A DNA stretch of 64,000 nucleotides, from assembly GCA_024398845.1 (NCBI GenBank), contig JAKSIM010000005.1, forward strand, positions 1-64,000. Direction: 5' to 3'. How positions within the stretch are numbered: position 1 is the first letter of the stretch; every line of letters starts with the position of its first letter. This DNA is from Fibrobacter sp. Its GTDB lineage: Bacteria; Fibrobacterota; Fibrobacteria; Fibrobacterales; Fibrobacteraceae. Positions 55,601-61,953 of this stretch are shown in pieces. A model generated the notes under the pieces. It did not search any database. It had not been told where the DNA came from and saw nothing but the letters and a program-made list of their open reading frames with translations. A program made the position numbers and the translations under genes.

Positions 55601-58070
55601 TACGTTTGATGGCGCAGCTCATAGCGGCACAGCGACTCCGAGCGTGACGACTGGCACGACTGTCAAATACAGCGTTGACAACGGAACTACTTGGACGACT
55701 GATGCTCCGGCATTCACTAACGCCGATACTGTTGAAGTGAAGGTGAAGGCTGAAAATGCTAACTACCAGACGGTCGAGGACAGCTACACCGTCGCCATCG
55801 CAAAGAAGGTGATTGAAGTCGCCGTCAGCGGTAATAGCGGCTCCGCGACCTACGATGGCAAGGATCATCTTGTTGAGGGCTTCAACGCCACTACCGAGGA
55901 CCCCCTTTACGATATCGCGAACGTTGCCCTGGCCGAAGGCAAGCTCGCCACCGCCACAACGAAGAACGTTGCGAAGGTGGTGATGGGCCTGACCGCCGAA
56001 TCCTTCGTGAACAACGACAACAACTTCACGGTTGCCTTCACGGTTACGGACGGCTACAGCGAAGTGACCCCGAAGGCTGCAACGATTACCGTTTTCTCCG
56101 CAGAGAAAACTTACGGCGATGCTGACCCGACGTTTACTGGCAAGGTCGAAGGCCTCGTGGATGAAACTGACCTTGGTACAGTCGTGTACCTTCGTGCAAA
56201 CGCCTCCACGGACGTGAATGCCGGTACCTACACAGGTGTTCTTACCGCATCGTACGAACAGAATGATAATTATGTAGTTTCTGTCAAATCGGCTGATTTC
56301 ACAATCAAGCCTGCCCAATTTGTGGTGACGCTGAGCGAAAATACGACTTACGACGGCACAAAGCAGGTTCCGACGGTTACTGTGAAGAACGGCGAAAAGA
56401 ATTTGACCGAAACAACGGACTATATCGTTGCCTGGGATGATGATGGTCTCACCAATGCCGGTGATTACAACGTCACAGTTACAGGCGTAGGCAACTATAT
56501 TGGCGAAAAGTTTGAAAAGTTCACCATTGCTCCGAGAAAGCTGAAACTTACGTCTGCTTCTGCCCGCAAGTTCTACGACGGCGACGCTCTAAGGAATTCT
56601 GAAGTCGCTGTGACCGAAGGTTCCTTTGCCGAAGGCGAATCTGCAACGTACGACTTTACGGGATCTCAGACAGAAGTGGGCTCAACTGACAATGTGTTTA
56701 CTGTTCGCATGAATGGTTCCGGAAGTGCCGACAACTATGACTTTACGCTGGTTTACGGCAAGTTGGTTGTGGATCCTGTCGTGACGTTCGTAATGAACGA
56801 CCATGGCTCTCCGGTGGATGTGCAGAACGTTTTGACCGAGGCTAAGGCTGTGATGCCCGAAACTCCGGCTGAAACTGGATACACCTTCAATGGATGGTTT
56901 ACGGACAACGAAACCTTTGCCGACGAATACGACTTTGAATCTCCGGTTGCGAAGAATTTAACTTTGTATGCAAAGTGGTCCGCCAACGAATATGATTTGA
57001 CTATCCATTATGTGTACGCCAAGAATGATTCCAAGGCACATGAAGATTACAAGGCCAAGATTGCCTTTGATAGTGAATATAGCGTAGAATCTCCGATGGT
57101 TATGAACTATACGGCTGATATTACGAAGGTTTCTGGTGTTATGAATTCCGTGGATGGCGTTGAAATTACCGTCAAGTACACAAGCGATTCTTACAAGATT
57201 GTTGTGATGTTCGGTGATTCTGATGCCGACACCCTCCAGATGTTTGTGAACTACGATGATTCCGATGATGTTGTGCAAAAGAAGATTCTTGGTGCATTAG
57301 AAAAACATGAACCAAAGATTGCTTTGCCGACCTGCAATACGGATCAGTTCTATTCATACGAATTCAGTAAGTTCGTGAAGAAGGGATCGTCTAACGTGTA
57401 CAAACCAGAATTCACGCCGATTCCGAGAGTATTCCAGGTGACGTTCGAATTGCCGAAGAATGCTAAGCTTGACGAGGAATTTGAAGGCTACACATATGGC
57501 AAGTTGACGTATCTTCCGACGGCTTCCGTCAAGAGTGATCGTGCTTGGGAATTCAAGGGATGGTATACGGAACAAAACGGCATGGGCACTCGCGTAAAGG
57601 CCTTCCAAGAAGAAGACTATGGCGAAAAAACGTTGTATCCGTTGTTCCAGACGACAATTGCATACAATGCTAATGGCGTCAAGGGTGAACTTGTAGTGCT
57701 CTATTCCGATAACTTTGAAAAGGTTGTCGCCCGCGCTCTCAAGGGTGTTATTCCTGAAGATTATGCGAAGGATAGAAAGACGTACACCTTTGATAAGTGG
57801 GTTGAGGAAAAGGGAATCTACAGGGCTACATTCACGCAAAAGACCGGCGTTGTTGAAACTCGCGCTCCGCACTTTGTTGTGGCTGTGCAGGGTCGCGCTC
57901 TTGAAATCAGCGGTGCGAAGCTTGGTGCAAAACTTGAGGTGTACAACATGCAGGGTAGCCTCGTGAGCGAGAGCTTGGTGGCGAACGGCACGGAACGCGT
58001 GGAACTCTCGAAGCCTGGTAGCTATGTGGTCCGCGTGAATAACCAGACGATGCGTGTGAACGTGAAGTAA
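43656..58070 (+). CDS. Giant secreted repeat protein (4,804 residues; GLUG, InlB-B and MBG repeats)
   Basis: GAGGAAAAAG before ATG 43656. Residues 1-86 are an unusual Cys/Ser/Glu-rich N-terminal extension, then a membrane/signal segment (AFWAKIVAVVMLCVMTMSG, cleavage likely near Ala107-Ala108). Next: GLUG-type beta-helix repeats (about 185-360, 'GGIVGYNASGTI'), more than 30 InlB-B/Flg_new-type units ('GYTFAGWFTDDGTF ... LYAKW') in three blocks (about 425-1,960, 2,950-3,885, 4,370-4,740), and MBG-type domains with 'YDG' motifs (about 1,965-2,950, 3,890-4,370). The last 65 residues repeat the C-terminal sorting-like domain of the two paralogues at 5.8-10.7 kb ('LEVYNMQGSLVSESL' to RVNVK). Inferred: a very long, rod-like surface adhesin. 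The frame is open over 14.4 kb without interruption. Confidence 0.88.
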   Translation: MTRNVLSLNELKRMFAGRTSNAGSGCFSAVPLASGVLRSSGEQRASGRYCVAEKECAMVENCTARENCAVETLASSGDCTAGLFAFWAKIVAVVMLCVMTMSGQGWAAWDGSTKTQPSTTTIESKTYYVIASEANLAWFANRVNSSSTNASINAILTADLDMGNKAFTPIGYYANNSRVYTGTFDGQGYTISNLNVSSDKYSGLFGRTNSGAEIKNITVANSTFKRVNYSSGGEGYGGSIVAYNNGGTITGCVAKDVFVQGAKNGSGQKSHSGGIVGYNASGTISICSAVGKDSIEATTDVGGIVGYNGLNGTIIDCLSGADVVSVAKTADGEAGGIVGNNAGTVRRCVYTGNYVKAGANSSNPNGGAVSGGGTACKDSCFYTTEGMKVYGNDGHVSDFEDVKDILGPPWVLADEELALDNGVSYYNVIFNGNGKNYMDTITVKKNGLAIDPGEVVVEGYRVSGWYKEAGTINQWNFATNSVTSNMTLYATWIPVYKVTFNANGGSFPANAVREKYFAQGETINANGVTEPEFTDGVFKGWAITSDAEAPSVSLGTMGTSPVTIYAVQELTNFVTLTYNKGSYGTGADVVQKVAPGKKVALKTNMFTRSGYAQDGWSQNTSGDTKYKSVGDSITVSENTILFPYWKSSKWTITYNKGNFGSGSIAAGTKATDADFFLTTETFTWAQDTALYVQDGWTITNSITAAKNYDLGGKYAQNANLTVYPHWVKAFTVTFNADGGTPAPANQIVKINGKVSQPGQDPAKDGYTFQGWYANAEKTVGFNFANGIVANTTIYAKFTPNNFTITYNAGEYGAGTIVAGSKTYGDDFTLSSDKFTRTGYTQTGWATTDGGAQAYELGGSYTTDAAITLYPVWTINSHSVQYRVDGEVWSSSPAEYHATVTPPTAPAKTGYTFKQWNSSQVEWSANNATFTMIDEDVVVDAEYEVNSYTLTWTVGDGVTITSTDGEYTAAGQVAYGTELVAPELSRTGYTRNGWNPEVPATMPASASSFTAQWTPVSYPIAYNNLHEGQTNTNPADYTITSETITLVAPGDSTGYTFDGWYGDADFSGDAITQIAQGSMGERVLFAKWTIKTHTITYQYSIDGGITYQNAGADPQTVDFGSSQKRRETYVLDGYEMSAWTVSPDTLTIADDGAFTMPDADVVFKTTGTKKNFTIAYFIGDTQAGDAVSVEFGGTITPKDTSKTGYAFSGWTWYSLADASNPVQLEEPPKAMPAYNLKAVGTFTPNQYTATFDANNGEFSAGVTTATKLVAYDATITADEIATPTRTGYVFKGWSLTQDAIAADADLGTMNNTEGVTIYAVWVQTFTVTFNKNGHGSDVETQVVESGATAVEPTALSETGYTFAGWFTDDGTFENAYEFSSAVTADVTLYAKWTVQVTFDMNDHGDPIAAQTVIVGKVLPAPTAPTANGFRFDGWFTDEAFQSAYNFNSAVTAALVLHAKWTALYTVTWKDGGATVDTDENVAEGTMASDIAPTDPTKTGYTFSGWNDGTTTYTVGEEGTFATLTITGNATFTAQWDVNSYNATFDANNGEFSAGVTTATKLVAYDATITADEIATPTREGYTFKGWSRTQTAAAADVNLGTMNSTEGVTVYAVWQVNQYTITLEANGGELGTGASPITQEYGSEIATRADPTKTGYTFAGWFENQDLSGTAVTIPATMPAKTYILYAKWTPAEVNYTVKTCTMEIDGTYDESKCSSETRKGLTGASVDATPASYETGFALDDSKSTLAGTVLADGSLALSVYIKRIAYTITFVNYDNALLQESNFLYGAIPVYSAATPTKAADAQYTYAFAGWSQTITEVTGTATYTAQFTPTPVSYTLTWDFAGGTAKSAYTAAGQVPYGTTLEIPEMEKEGYGFQGWSPEAPTTMPANNLTLTATWVPYQYTISFNSNGGSEVSPIVADYGATVAAPAAPTRDGYTFVGWFTDNGTFADAFSFSTMPLNGKTVYAKWDMDVQATAFAGTYDGEAHGITVTAPAGATVTYSTAADGSYGDAITYTEAGVYTVYYKASQTGYADVKSSSTVTINQASGLTVSLEGATFTYDGAEHVLTKLASTNALTGTSAVQYQFEGDGGTWTSSLNNLKKATAGTYTVNVRATNPNYSNTATGSATLTIDKAAITVNVTGSSSSVKYDGEEHSVSGYTATSESGLFNAGKVQFSGTASAARTIVGKTDMGLKVADFSYNDVNIAATFNVTDGYQEILAAEEVIVKITGHSVTKTYDGTEATASGYDISASSATFDKSTVSYSGTASVKRTEAGTTAMNLDKDKFSSTDANFSKVTFEIAADGYVTINKKTAEITWSSAEFTYTGLAQVPTATVTNLVTGDECAVTVTGAGTDAGNYTATATELNNANYVLPESGLTKAFAIGQATIVVETESATRAYNGEALTAGGSIKSGLVNGETASIALTGTQTNVGTSQNTFTMVWNGTAKLANYKISSTLGTLEVTPAAVTVTADAASKTYGAADPTLTATVTGTIGDDEVEYTLARVTGEDVGTYVITASGVASQGNYSVTYEPATFTIKKATFTVTGTNYEGIYDGESHGTAATPSVTEGTTVSYSVDNGTTWSTTAPTIKDVGEKLVTVKAENENYETAVNTCTLKVTKRAVTLISASTYNTYDGIVHSANAVNGDGFVAGEVFAYSNFASLIDADTVENTFEYATGSANVDNYAVTVVNGKIGVAKRSVTFTGKTDTKTFTGSEIELTEVTAEGLVNGHTHNVTYSAKGTAADEYIGTITAVADVKIMNGTTDVTANYDITTTAGKLTIAAAEKFTIALESDEGYTYDGSAHHNTKTVTSDAVLGATTFLYQFDGDGETWVSDLTSLAKTDAGTYTINVKATNPNYSEAATTTAKLTIAKRAITLTSASDRKFYDGTALTASTVIVSEGSYANGESFQYNVTGSQIEVGASENTFTYSATSSAKVENYEVTLVKGKLTVDPVVTFVMNGHGTQVAKQEVLTGEKATEPTEPSAEGYTFGGWFTDNETFANAYDFNAAVNENKTLYAKWTVNRYTVTWWKSEAKKQAHEQRTEVAFGSTVTAPTKDAPTKQGYLFDKWTSTDVTVADNGSFTMPAKAVDLVPAWTLETYNITYELNGGTNATSNPATYNIESETFNFADPTKTDYVFLGWYGESNFSGSKITGVEKGSVGDMTLYAKWVSAAYTITYNPGKYGVGELAADSKAYGESFTLSASKKFTRVGYTQVGWATEKEGTQVYALGASYETDAAITLYPVWQINSHSVTFKVGGEIVRYDAAVTYGTEVTAPDAPDSLGYIFLQWQSNDENVHGLSVNGKFNMIDADVVAYAVYSVWTYKLAYDLGGGTCVSCRELTGYNVTEKVTLPTDIEKTGYTFGGWFDNDKFEGSAVTEIAKGSTGDKKFYAKWTINNYTITYKITGDYFATDEFEKGSADFGVVVDTTTKSTIKEGYTFSGWSVAEGGVTLENGKFTMGTANVVLTGSYSINHYDVAWKNGEETFSSSSVAYDTKVSAPVTAPTKDGYDFTGWTTSDVALADDYSFTMPAKAVTINAAWTPVEYEIVYETNGGEAVSSSSYTIESADITLPTPKRAGYGFQGWFDNKNLNGTAVKKVAAGSMGNKKFYAKWSLVQYIITYEGLGDMTHENPKYYHVEWFGDLKDPSDSTGYNFDGWYIGEDKVTRIAAGSTGDMTIVAKWSPKNVKFVVEYRLHGATTGSFEEVIETVEASGLTDDYAYKYVKKKEFEGYRVAGAYDDQVKIKGDGSTVFQVRVEHNQYKFIFYEDDGTTESSKQNLYYGYDRIEDYRVKAPTAPTKTGYTFVGWCADAQTCESVQTFPMNVPAKNMSFYPKWTINQYTITFDTKGGSAIDDITQDYNTAVTAPEDPTRTDYLFAGWDKTIPATMPAENITITANWDMVVEATGYTGAYDGDAHGITVSAPEGATVTYSDAENGSYVAALTYADVGTYTVYYKASQEGYTDVKGSATVTITPATMTLVVAGYTDTFDGAAHSGTATPSVTTGTTVKYSVDNGTTWTTDAPAFTNADTVEVKVKAENANYQTVEDSYTVAIAKKVIEVAVSGNSGSATYDGKDHLVEGFNATTEDPLYDIANVALAEGKLATATTKNVAKVVMGLTAESFVNNDNNFTVAFTVTDGYSEVTPKAATITVFSAEKTYGDADPTFTGKVEGLVDETDLGTVVYLRANASTDVNAGTYTGVLTASYEQNDNYVVSVKSADFTIKPAQFVVTLSENTTYDGTKQVPTVTVKNGEKNLTETTDYIVAWDDDGLTNAGDYNVTVTGVGNYIGEKFEKFTIAPRKLKLTSASARKFYDGDALRNSEVAVTEGSFAEGESATYDFTGSQTEVGSTDNVFTVRMNGSGSADNYDFTLVYGKLVVDPVVTFVMNDHGSPVDVQNVLTEAKAVMPETPAETGYTFNGWFTDNETFADEYDFESPVAKNLTLYAKWSANEYDLTIHYVYAKNDSKAHEDYKAKIAFDSEYSVESPMVMNYTADITKVSGVMNSVDGVEITVKYTSDSYKIVVMFGDSDADTLQMFVNYDDSDDVVQKKILGALEKHEPKIALPTCNTDQFYSYEFSKFVKKGSSNVYKPEFTPIPRVFQVTFELPKNAKLDEEFEGYTYGKLTYLPTASVKSDRAWEFKGWYTEQNGMGTRVKAFQEEDYGEKTLYPLFQTTIAYNANGVKGELVVLYSDNFEKVVARALKGVIPEDYAKDRKTYTFDKWVEEKGIYRATFTQKTGVVETRAPHFVVAVQGRALEISGAKLGAKLEVYNMQGSLVSESLVANGTERVELSKPGSYVVRVNNQTMRVNVK
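47400..47507. repeat. 108-bp direct repeat within the giant gene, copy 1
   Basis: Identical to 48279-48386; both encode the same stretch of an InlB-B-type unit (TFDANNGEFSAGVTTATKLV and on). The sequences diverge right after 'GACTCGC'. Confidence 0.9.
48279..48386. repeat. 108-bp direct repeat within the giant gene, copy 2
   Basis: Second copy, 879 bp (293 codons) after the first. The other units differ strongly in DNA, so this pair is a recent internal duplication or conversion. Confidence 0.9.
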
Positions 58071-58097
58071 TCTGTATCGCTCAAAATCAAATAATTT

Positions 58098-58130
58098 AAA
58101 GCTCGGCTCCGGCTGGGCTTTTTCTTTTTT
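58098..58130 (+). terminator. Intrinsic terminator after the giant gene
   Basis: AAAGCTCGGC (58098-58107) pairs with GCTGGGCTTT (58112-58121) with two G-U pairs and loop TCCG, followed by TTTCTTTTTTT. Confidence 0.8.
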
Positions 58131-58147
58131 TATATTTGGGTCACATC

Positions 58148-58340
58148 GTCTCATGCTGTGAAAGGCTGCAAATTTTTTTGCAAGAGAATCCCGTGCTGTG
58201 GCTTTGCCGAGTGGCCCTGCTGCAAAACCGGGAACGGTCCCGCCGCTGTAAGGGAGAACGAAACCTGCATAAACCAATGCCTGCAAGGGTGTGAAGGGGC
58301 AGGGAGTAGAGCGATCCCCGAGTCAGAAGAACTGTGAGAC
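58148..58340 (+). ncRNA. Cobalamin riboswitch (B12 element)
   Basis: Closing stem GTCTCA (58148-58153) with TGAGAC (58335-58340). Core: 'GAATCCCGTG' (58186-58195), 'CCGGGAACGGTCCCGCCGC' to 'TGTAAGG' (58228-58254, the conserved G-C-C-G-C-T-G-T-A-A B12 box region), and 'CCCCGAGTCAGAAGA' (58316-58330), the conserved C-C-C-G-A-G-T-C-A-G-x-A-G-A. Such riboswitches bind adenosyl- or other cobalamins and turn off uptake genes when B12 is plentiful. It sits 33 nt before the GTG start of the BtuB-like receptor gene, so control is most likely at translation, hiding the ribosome site; I see no clear terminator alternative. Confidence 0.92.
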
Positions 58341-58373
58341 ACAAACGGCGCTTGGCGCTATGGAATTTGATCG

Positions 58374-60413
58374 GTGCGAGAGACATCGTTTAAAATAACT
58401 GCATGTGTGTGCGGCGTGTTTTTGGCCGTCGTGGCGAGCTATGCGGCGGGCGAAGAAATTTCCCGTGAATTTGTACAAGATTTGGGAACTTCCCAAGTTG
58501 TGAGTGGCTCCTTGCAGGGACCCGCGCAAAATGCGGGCTCTAGTTTCACCGAAATTTTACCGAGTGCGTGGGAAGGGCGCGGCCTCTCGGCGGCGGAGGT
58601 TTTGGGGGCGCTCCCCGGAATCCAGTATTACAAACAAGGTGGTTTGGGAAGTTTCCAAACGGTGAGCGTTCGCGGGATTGCGGCGAGGAGCATTGTTGTT
58701 TGCGTAGATGGTGTTCCCTTGAATGATGCGTCTGGCGGTGCGGTGGACCTTGGCCAAATTGACTTGAATCAAGTGGAAAAAATTGAGGTCTACAAAGATT
58801 ATGTGCCGGTAAAATTCGGCGGGAGTGGAATTGGCGGGGCGGTGAATTTTGTAACGAAGGGCTCGAAACTTTCAAATAATATTATTGGCTATACATCTGG
58901 ACGGGCTTTGGTCGGGTATGGAAGCCATGGCAGTTACGAGGCTTCCTTGCAGTTGACCTCGCGTTTGACGGATAGCGTTACGGTGAATGCGGTAATCTCT
59001 ACGCAACATAGCGACAATGATTACGAGTTTGAAAACAGGAATGGAACTCCCTACAATAGCGAAGATGACTTTACAGACAAACGTGAAAATGCAGAATTTA
59101 CGGAACATTCGGGTTCTTTTAAATTGCGGGCTTTGCATGCGAATGGTGTATTCTCGACTTTTAGCGGAAGCGTAAATTATTCGGAGGGCGGGACGCCGGG
59201 GCGTGAAGATTACCAAACGCAGGTGGCGGGTTTTGAAGGCGAACGCGCTGTGGTGTCGTATCGTTCGGAATGGCCTCAGTTGTGGAATTGGCTGTGGCTT
59301 GAAATGGGTGTAACCGGAAAATTTGAAAAATCGGTTGCGCATTCGTATTATCCGTTGGACCACATTGGGTATGCGTCTACGGAATTTTTGCAGTACGGTG
59401 CGGCGGGTTATAGCTTGTTTCCCGAAATTTCGGCGAGTTACAATGGTGAGCGTTTGGATGCGTCGCTTTATATGCTGATGAATGCCGATTATTATGCGGC
59501 TCGCGGAAGTTCCCGTGATTGGAATTTATCGAGGTTCAAGGTTTCTCCTGCGTTCGAAACGACGTATCGTGTACTTCGTTTTCTTGCGGTTGGTGGGAAT
59601 GCTTCGGTGCAATTGGTTAAGGATGATATTCATGGTGGCGAGTTTGTGCTGCCGACGATGAGTAGCCGCCTTGAATCGGCTCGCTCGCGAGACCTCTCGT
59701 ACGCGGCTCGCGGCTTTATCCGCTTGAATCCGGAGGCTCCGTGGGGAGCGTCATTTAGTGCAGGGCGCTACTTTCGCGAACCGCAATTGATGGAACTTTA
59801 TGGGGTGTATCCGGGAGTCGTTTCGAATCCGGATTTGCGCGAGGAAACTGCGTTTCGCCTGGAGGCTGGCGCTTTTGTCAAATCGCCCTCGCGCAAAACG
59901 TTTTTGCAGGGGACGTACTTCGAGTCGCATACCGATAACGGGGTCGTCTGGCTGGTTTCGGGTTCGTTCATGAAGCCGTCCAACGTGGGTGAGGCGCTCA
60001 TACGCGGGTTCGAAACGGAGCTTTCGAGCCGTCCGTCGGGCATCCTCTCGATTGTTCTGCGGGCTACGTTCCAAAATGCGGTCGACCGCTCCGGCAATCC
60101 GTCATACCACAATAAAAAACTTCCGGGTGAGCCGGCGCAATCGTATCTCGCCGAAGCGACGCTCTATTTGCCGTTCCATTTGGATTTCACGTGGACCAGC
60201 GAATACCGCTCCAGGATTTTTAGCGACCGCGCCAATCGCATAGAACAGCCGGCCACCGCACGCCATCGCGCCGCACTCGCTTACCAGCCGTTTGTGCAAA
60301 CCCGTATCGTTTTTGCGGCCGATAACCTGACCGGCGAAACTTACCGAAATATCTACACTCCGTACCCCACGCCTGGTCGTGAGTACAAATTAACTGTTAC
60401 ACAAGGATTTTGA
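58374..60413 (+). CDS. btuB: TonB-dependent outer-membrane receptor, BtuB-like (cobalamin)
   Basis: 679 residues from GTG 58374; no in-frame ATG precedes the signal-type segment (ITACVCGVFLAVVASYAAG). Plug domain about 55-170: 'AEVLGALPGIQYYKQGGLGSFQTVSVRG', 'VVCVDGVPLND', 'IEVYKDYVPVKFGGSGIGGAVNFVTKG'. The rest is a 22-strand barrel with aromatic girdles, ending in '...YKLTVTQGF' with the terminal Phe. It lacks SusC-type extensions. BtuB size in E. coli is about 614. The cobalamin riboswitch right upstream and the beta-propeller lipoprotein right downstream make vitamin B12 or another corrinoid the likely substrate. Needs a TonB-ExbBD motor, such as the one at 2.6-4.4 kb. Confidence 0.88.
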   Translation: MRETSFKITACVCGVFLAVVASYAAGEEISREFVQDLGTSQVVSGSLQGPAQNAGSSFTEILPSAWEGRGLSAAEVLGALPGIQYYKQGGLGSFQTVSVRGIAARSIVVCVDGVPLNDASGGAVDLGQIDLNQVEKIEVYKDYVPVKFGGSGIGGAVNFVTKGSKLSNNIIGYTSGRALVGYGSHGSYEASLQLTSRLTDSVTVNAVISTQHSDNDYEFENRNGTPYNSEDDFTDKRENAEFTEHSGSFKLRALHANGVFSTFSGSVNYSEGGTPGREDYQTQVAGFEGERAVVSYRSEWPQLWNWLWLEMGVTGKFEKSVAHSYYPLDHIGYASTEFLQYGAAGYSLFPEISASYNGERLDASLYMLMNADYYAARGSSRDWNLSRFKVSPAFETTYRVLRFLAVGGNASVQLVKDDIHGGEFVLPTMSSRLESARSRDLSYAARGFIRLNPEAPWGASFSAGRYFREPQLMELYGVYPGVVSNPDLREETAFRLEAGAFVKSPSRKTFLQGTYFESHTDNGVVWLVSGSFMKPSNVGEALIRGFETELSSRPSGILSIVLRATFQNAVDRSGNPSYHNKKLPGEPAQSYLAEATLYLPFHLDFTWTSEYRSRIFSDRANRIEQPATARHRAALAYQPFVQTRIVFAADNLTGETYRNIYTPYPTPGREYKLTVTQGF

Positions 60414-60515
60414 ACTCAAATCACATAGGGGTCCAATCCCCGCACGGAATCATACGACCATTTTGTAAAACGCAAAAACATCGATATTCCGCGATAACAT
60501 AAAAAGGAAATAAAA

Positions 60516-61649
60516 ATGAAAAATAAAATTCTCTACACCGTTTCAATTATGGCAATGCTCGCCCTATTTGGCTGCGGAGACGATTCCTCTTCCGGCGCTT
60601 CCGACGCTGCGAAAAAAGACGGCGACTCCGTTGAATCCGCCGACGAAACCACTAGTCAACTATATGTTTTTGGAAGTGATTTTCAGTCGGGCGAATTGCG
60701 CTGGCGTGAGGACGGTGGTATTTCGGAAGATTACCTCTCGTATCATCAGGATTCCAAAATCGTCGCTGTTGGTTCGAATCTTTATGTGCTAGAAGGTGCA
60801 GGAGCAGATAACGTCTCTTTGTTGGATCCTACTACAAATAAAGTAAAATGGCAAACTTCGCTTGAAGATTATTCTAATCCGCGTGATATCGTAAAGCTGG
60901 GCGATAAACTTTGGGTTGCCTTGGAAGGCGCAGAGTCTTTTGTGCAGATTTCCTCTAAAGATGGCAAAGTCAAAAAGACCGTAAAGACAAACGCCTTCAC
61001 AAGCAAGGGCGGCACCTCGCCAAACCTTGTGGATTTTGAAACGAGCGGAGATACGCTTTTCGCATTGTTCCAGCGTTACGTTTACGATGCCGAAACCTAC
61101 ACGTCTACTTATCCCGTGGGGCTTCTTGCGTTGTATAGCGAAGGTGGCGACCTTCTGGACACAATCCCGCTAAAAACCAGGAATCCGATGCAAATGAAAA
61201 TGCTGGATGGCGAACTCTATGTGGCGACGCAAGGTGAGTACAACGAATTCTTCGGGACGGATGCCGACTCAAATCGCGGCATTGAAAAGGTGAATCTAAA
61301 AGAGAAAAAAAGCGAACTTTGGATGAGCGGCAAAAAGCTGGGCGGTGGCGTTGCCGCGATGGTCGCCGATAGCGTGCGCGGAAACCTCTATGTGGCCGTT
61401 TACAAAAATTGGGGTGAAGTGCCCGTGGTAAAAGTCAACGTCAAAAAAGCTTCTGTTGAAACCATCGAAGGCGTTGAAGATGCCGAAGGCTCGCTTGCCT
61501 TTGACGCCGTTCAGGGCGTACTTTATGTAGGGGATCGCTCTAAATGCCTGCTGGTTTACAATGGCTCGACCATAAATTGCGTAGAATGTGCGTCGAATGA
61601 TGCTCTTTTGCCCTATGGAATTGCCCTGGTGGAGGGAGCAAAACCTTAA
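60516..61649 (+). CDS. Beta-propeller lipoprotein, BtuG-like
   Basis: 377 residues. Lipobox 'LALFGCGDD' with Cys20, a Ser/Asp/Lys linker (about 20-48), then about seven beta blades of the YncE/BtuG type: 'QLYVFGSDFQSGELRW', 'KIVAVGSNLYVLEG', 'LLDPTTNKVKWQTSL', 'DIVKLGDKLWVALEG', 'VQISSKDGKVKKTV', 'GNLYVAVYKNWG', 'GVLYVGDRSKCLLVY'. It follows the BtuB-like gene by 102 nt and probably shares the riboswitch-controlled transcript. In Bacteroides, BtuG is a surface beta-propeller lipoprotein that binds cobinamide/B12 very tightly and caps BtuB. A homologous role here is inferred from domain type and gene order, not from residue-level match. Confidence 0.75.
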   Translation: MKNKILYTVSIMAMLALFGCGDDSSSGASDAAKKDGDSVESADETTSQLYVFGSDFQSGELRWREDGGISEDYLSYHQDSKIVAVGSNLYVLEGAGADNVSLLDPTTNKVKWQTSLEDYSNPRDIVKLGDKLWVALEGAESFVQISSKDGKVKKTVKTNAFTSKGGTSPNLVDFETSGDTLFALFQRYVYDAETYTSTYPVGLLALYSEGGDLLDTIPLKTRNPMQMKMLDGELYVATQGEYNEFFGTDADSNRGIEKVNLKEKKSELWMSGKKLGGGVAAMVADSVRGNLYVAVYKNWGEVPVVKVNVKKASVETIEGVEDAEGSLAFDAVQGVLYVGDRSKCLLVYNGSTINCVECASNDALLPYGIALVEGAKP

Positions 61650-61800
61650 AAAGTGCGGCATATCACAAAGCAAAAAGGATCGCCCCCAAATTGCGATTTT
61701 AGGCGAATTTATGCTTATATTATGAACATAGGAGCTTTTTACCCAGTTGTTCTAATTGGGTTGGTAAGCGTAGGGCGATTTAGGGTGTAGGTCGCTTGCG
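61650..61800 (+). ncRNA. Possible small RNA gene upstream of a strong terminator
   Basis: Between the BtuG-like gene and the CotH gene there is a TTGCGA (61691-61696)/TATATT (61716-61721) pair of promoter-like boxes, then a stretch able to form stems (ACCCA/TGGGT at 61741-61761; AGCG..GCGA / TCGCTTGCGC further on), ending in the terminator at 61803. The transcript would run roughly 61728-61835. A 22-codon frame (MNIGAFYPVVLIGLV...) also fits. No known RNA family is recognised. Confidence 0.35.
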
Positions 61801-61802
61801 CC

Positions 61803-61835
61803 AGAGTCCGGCCGCTTCGCCGGACTCTTTTTTTG
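61803..61835 (+). terminator. Strong intrinsic terminator
   Basis: AGAGTCCGGC (61803-61812) and GCCGGACTCT (61819-61828), perfect 10-bp stem, loop CGCTTC, then TTTTTTTG. Confidence 0.9.
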
Positions 61836-61953
61836 TTTGTATAAATACAATTTTCGTATTTTGTGTGTGTTTTTTTGTGACAATGAAATTTTTTTGTCTA
61901 TAAAAGATGTTGCTTTTTTAGATTTAGCTCGCATTTTATACAAAGGAGCTAGA

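Noticed and set aside
52000..56318. Several 270-450-codon minus-strand frames opposite the giant gene
   Set aside because: Products of the repeated, codon-biased coding strand; composition changes with the repeat block and there are no ribosome sites.
43656..58070. CRISPR-like regular repeats in the giant gene
   Set aside because: Repeats are protein-level units of 60-80 codons in one open frame, not short identical repeats with unique spacers.
58360..58373. ATG 58360 as start of the BtuB-like receptor
   Set aside because: It is out of frame with the receptor; GTG 58374 is the only start before the signal segment.
61722..61790. 22-codon frame MNIGAFYPVVLIGLV... as a gene
   Set aside because: Too short and without a ribosome site; kept only as an alternative reading of the possible small RNA.
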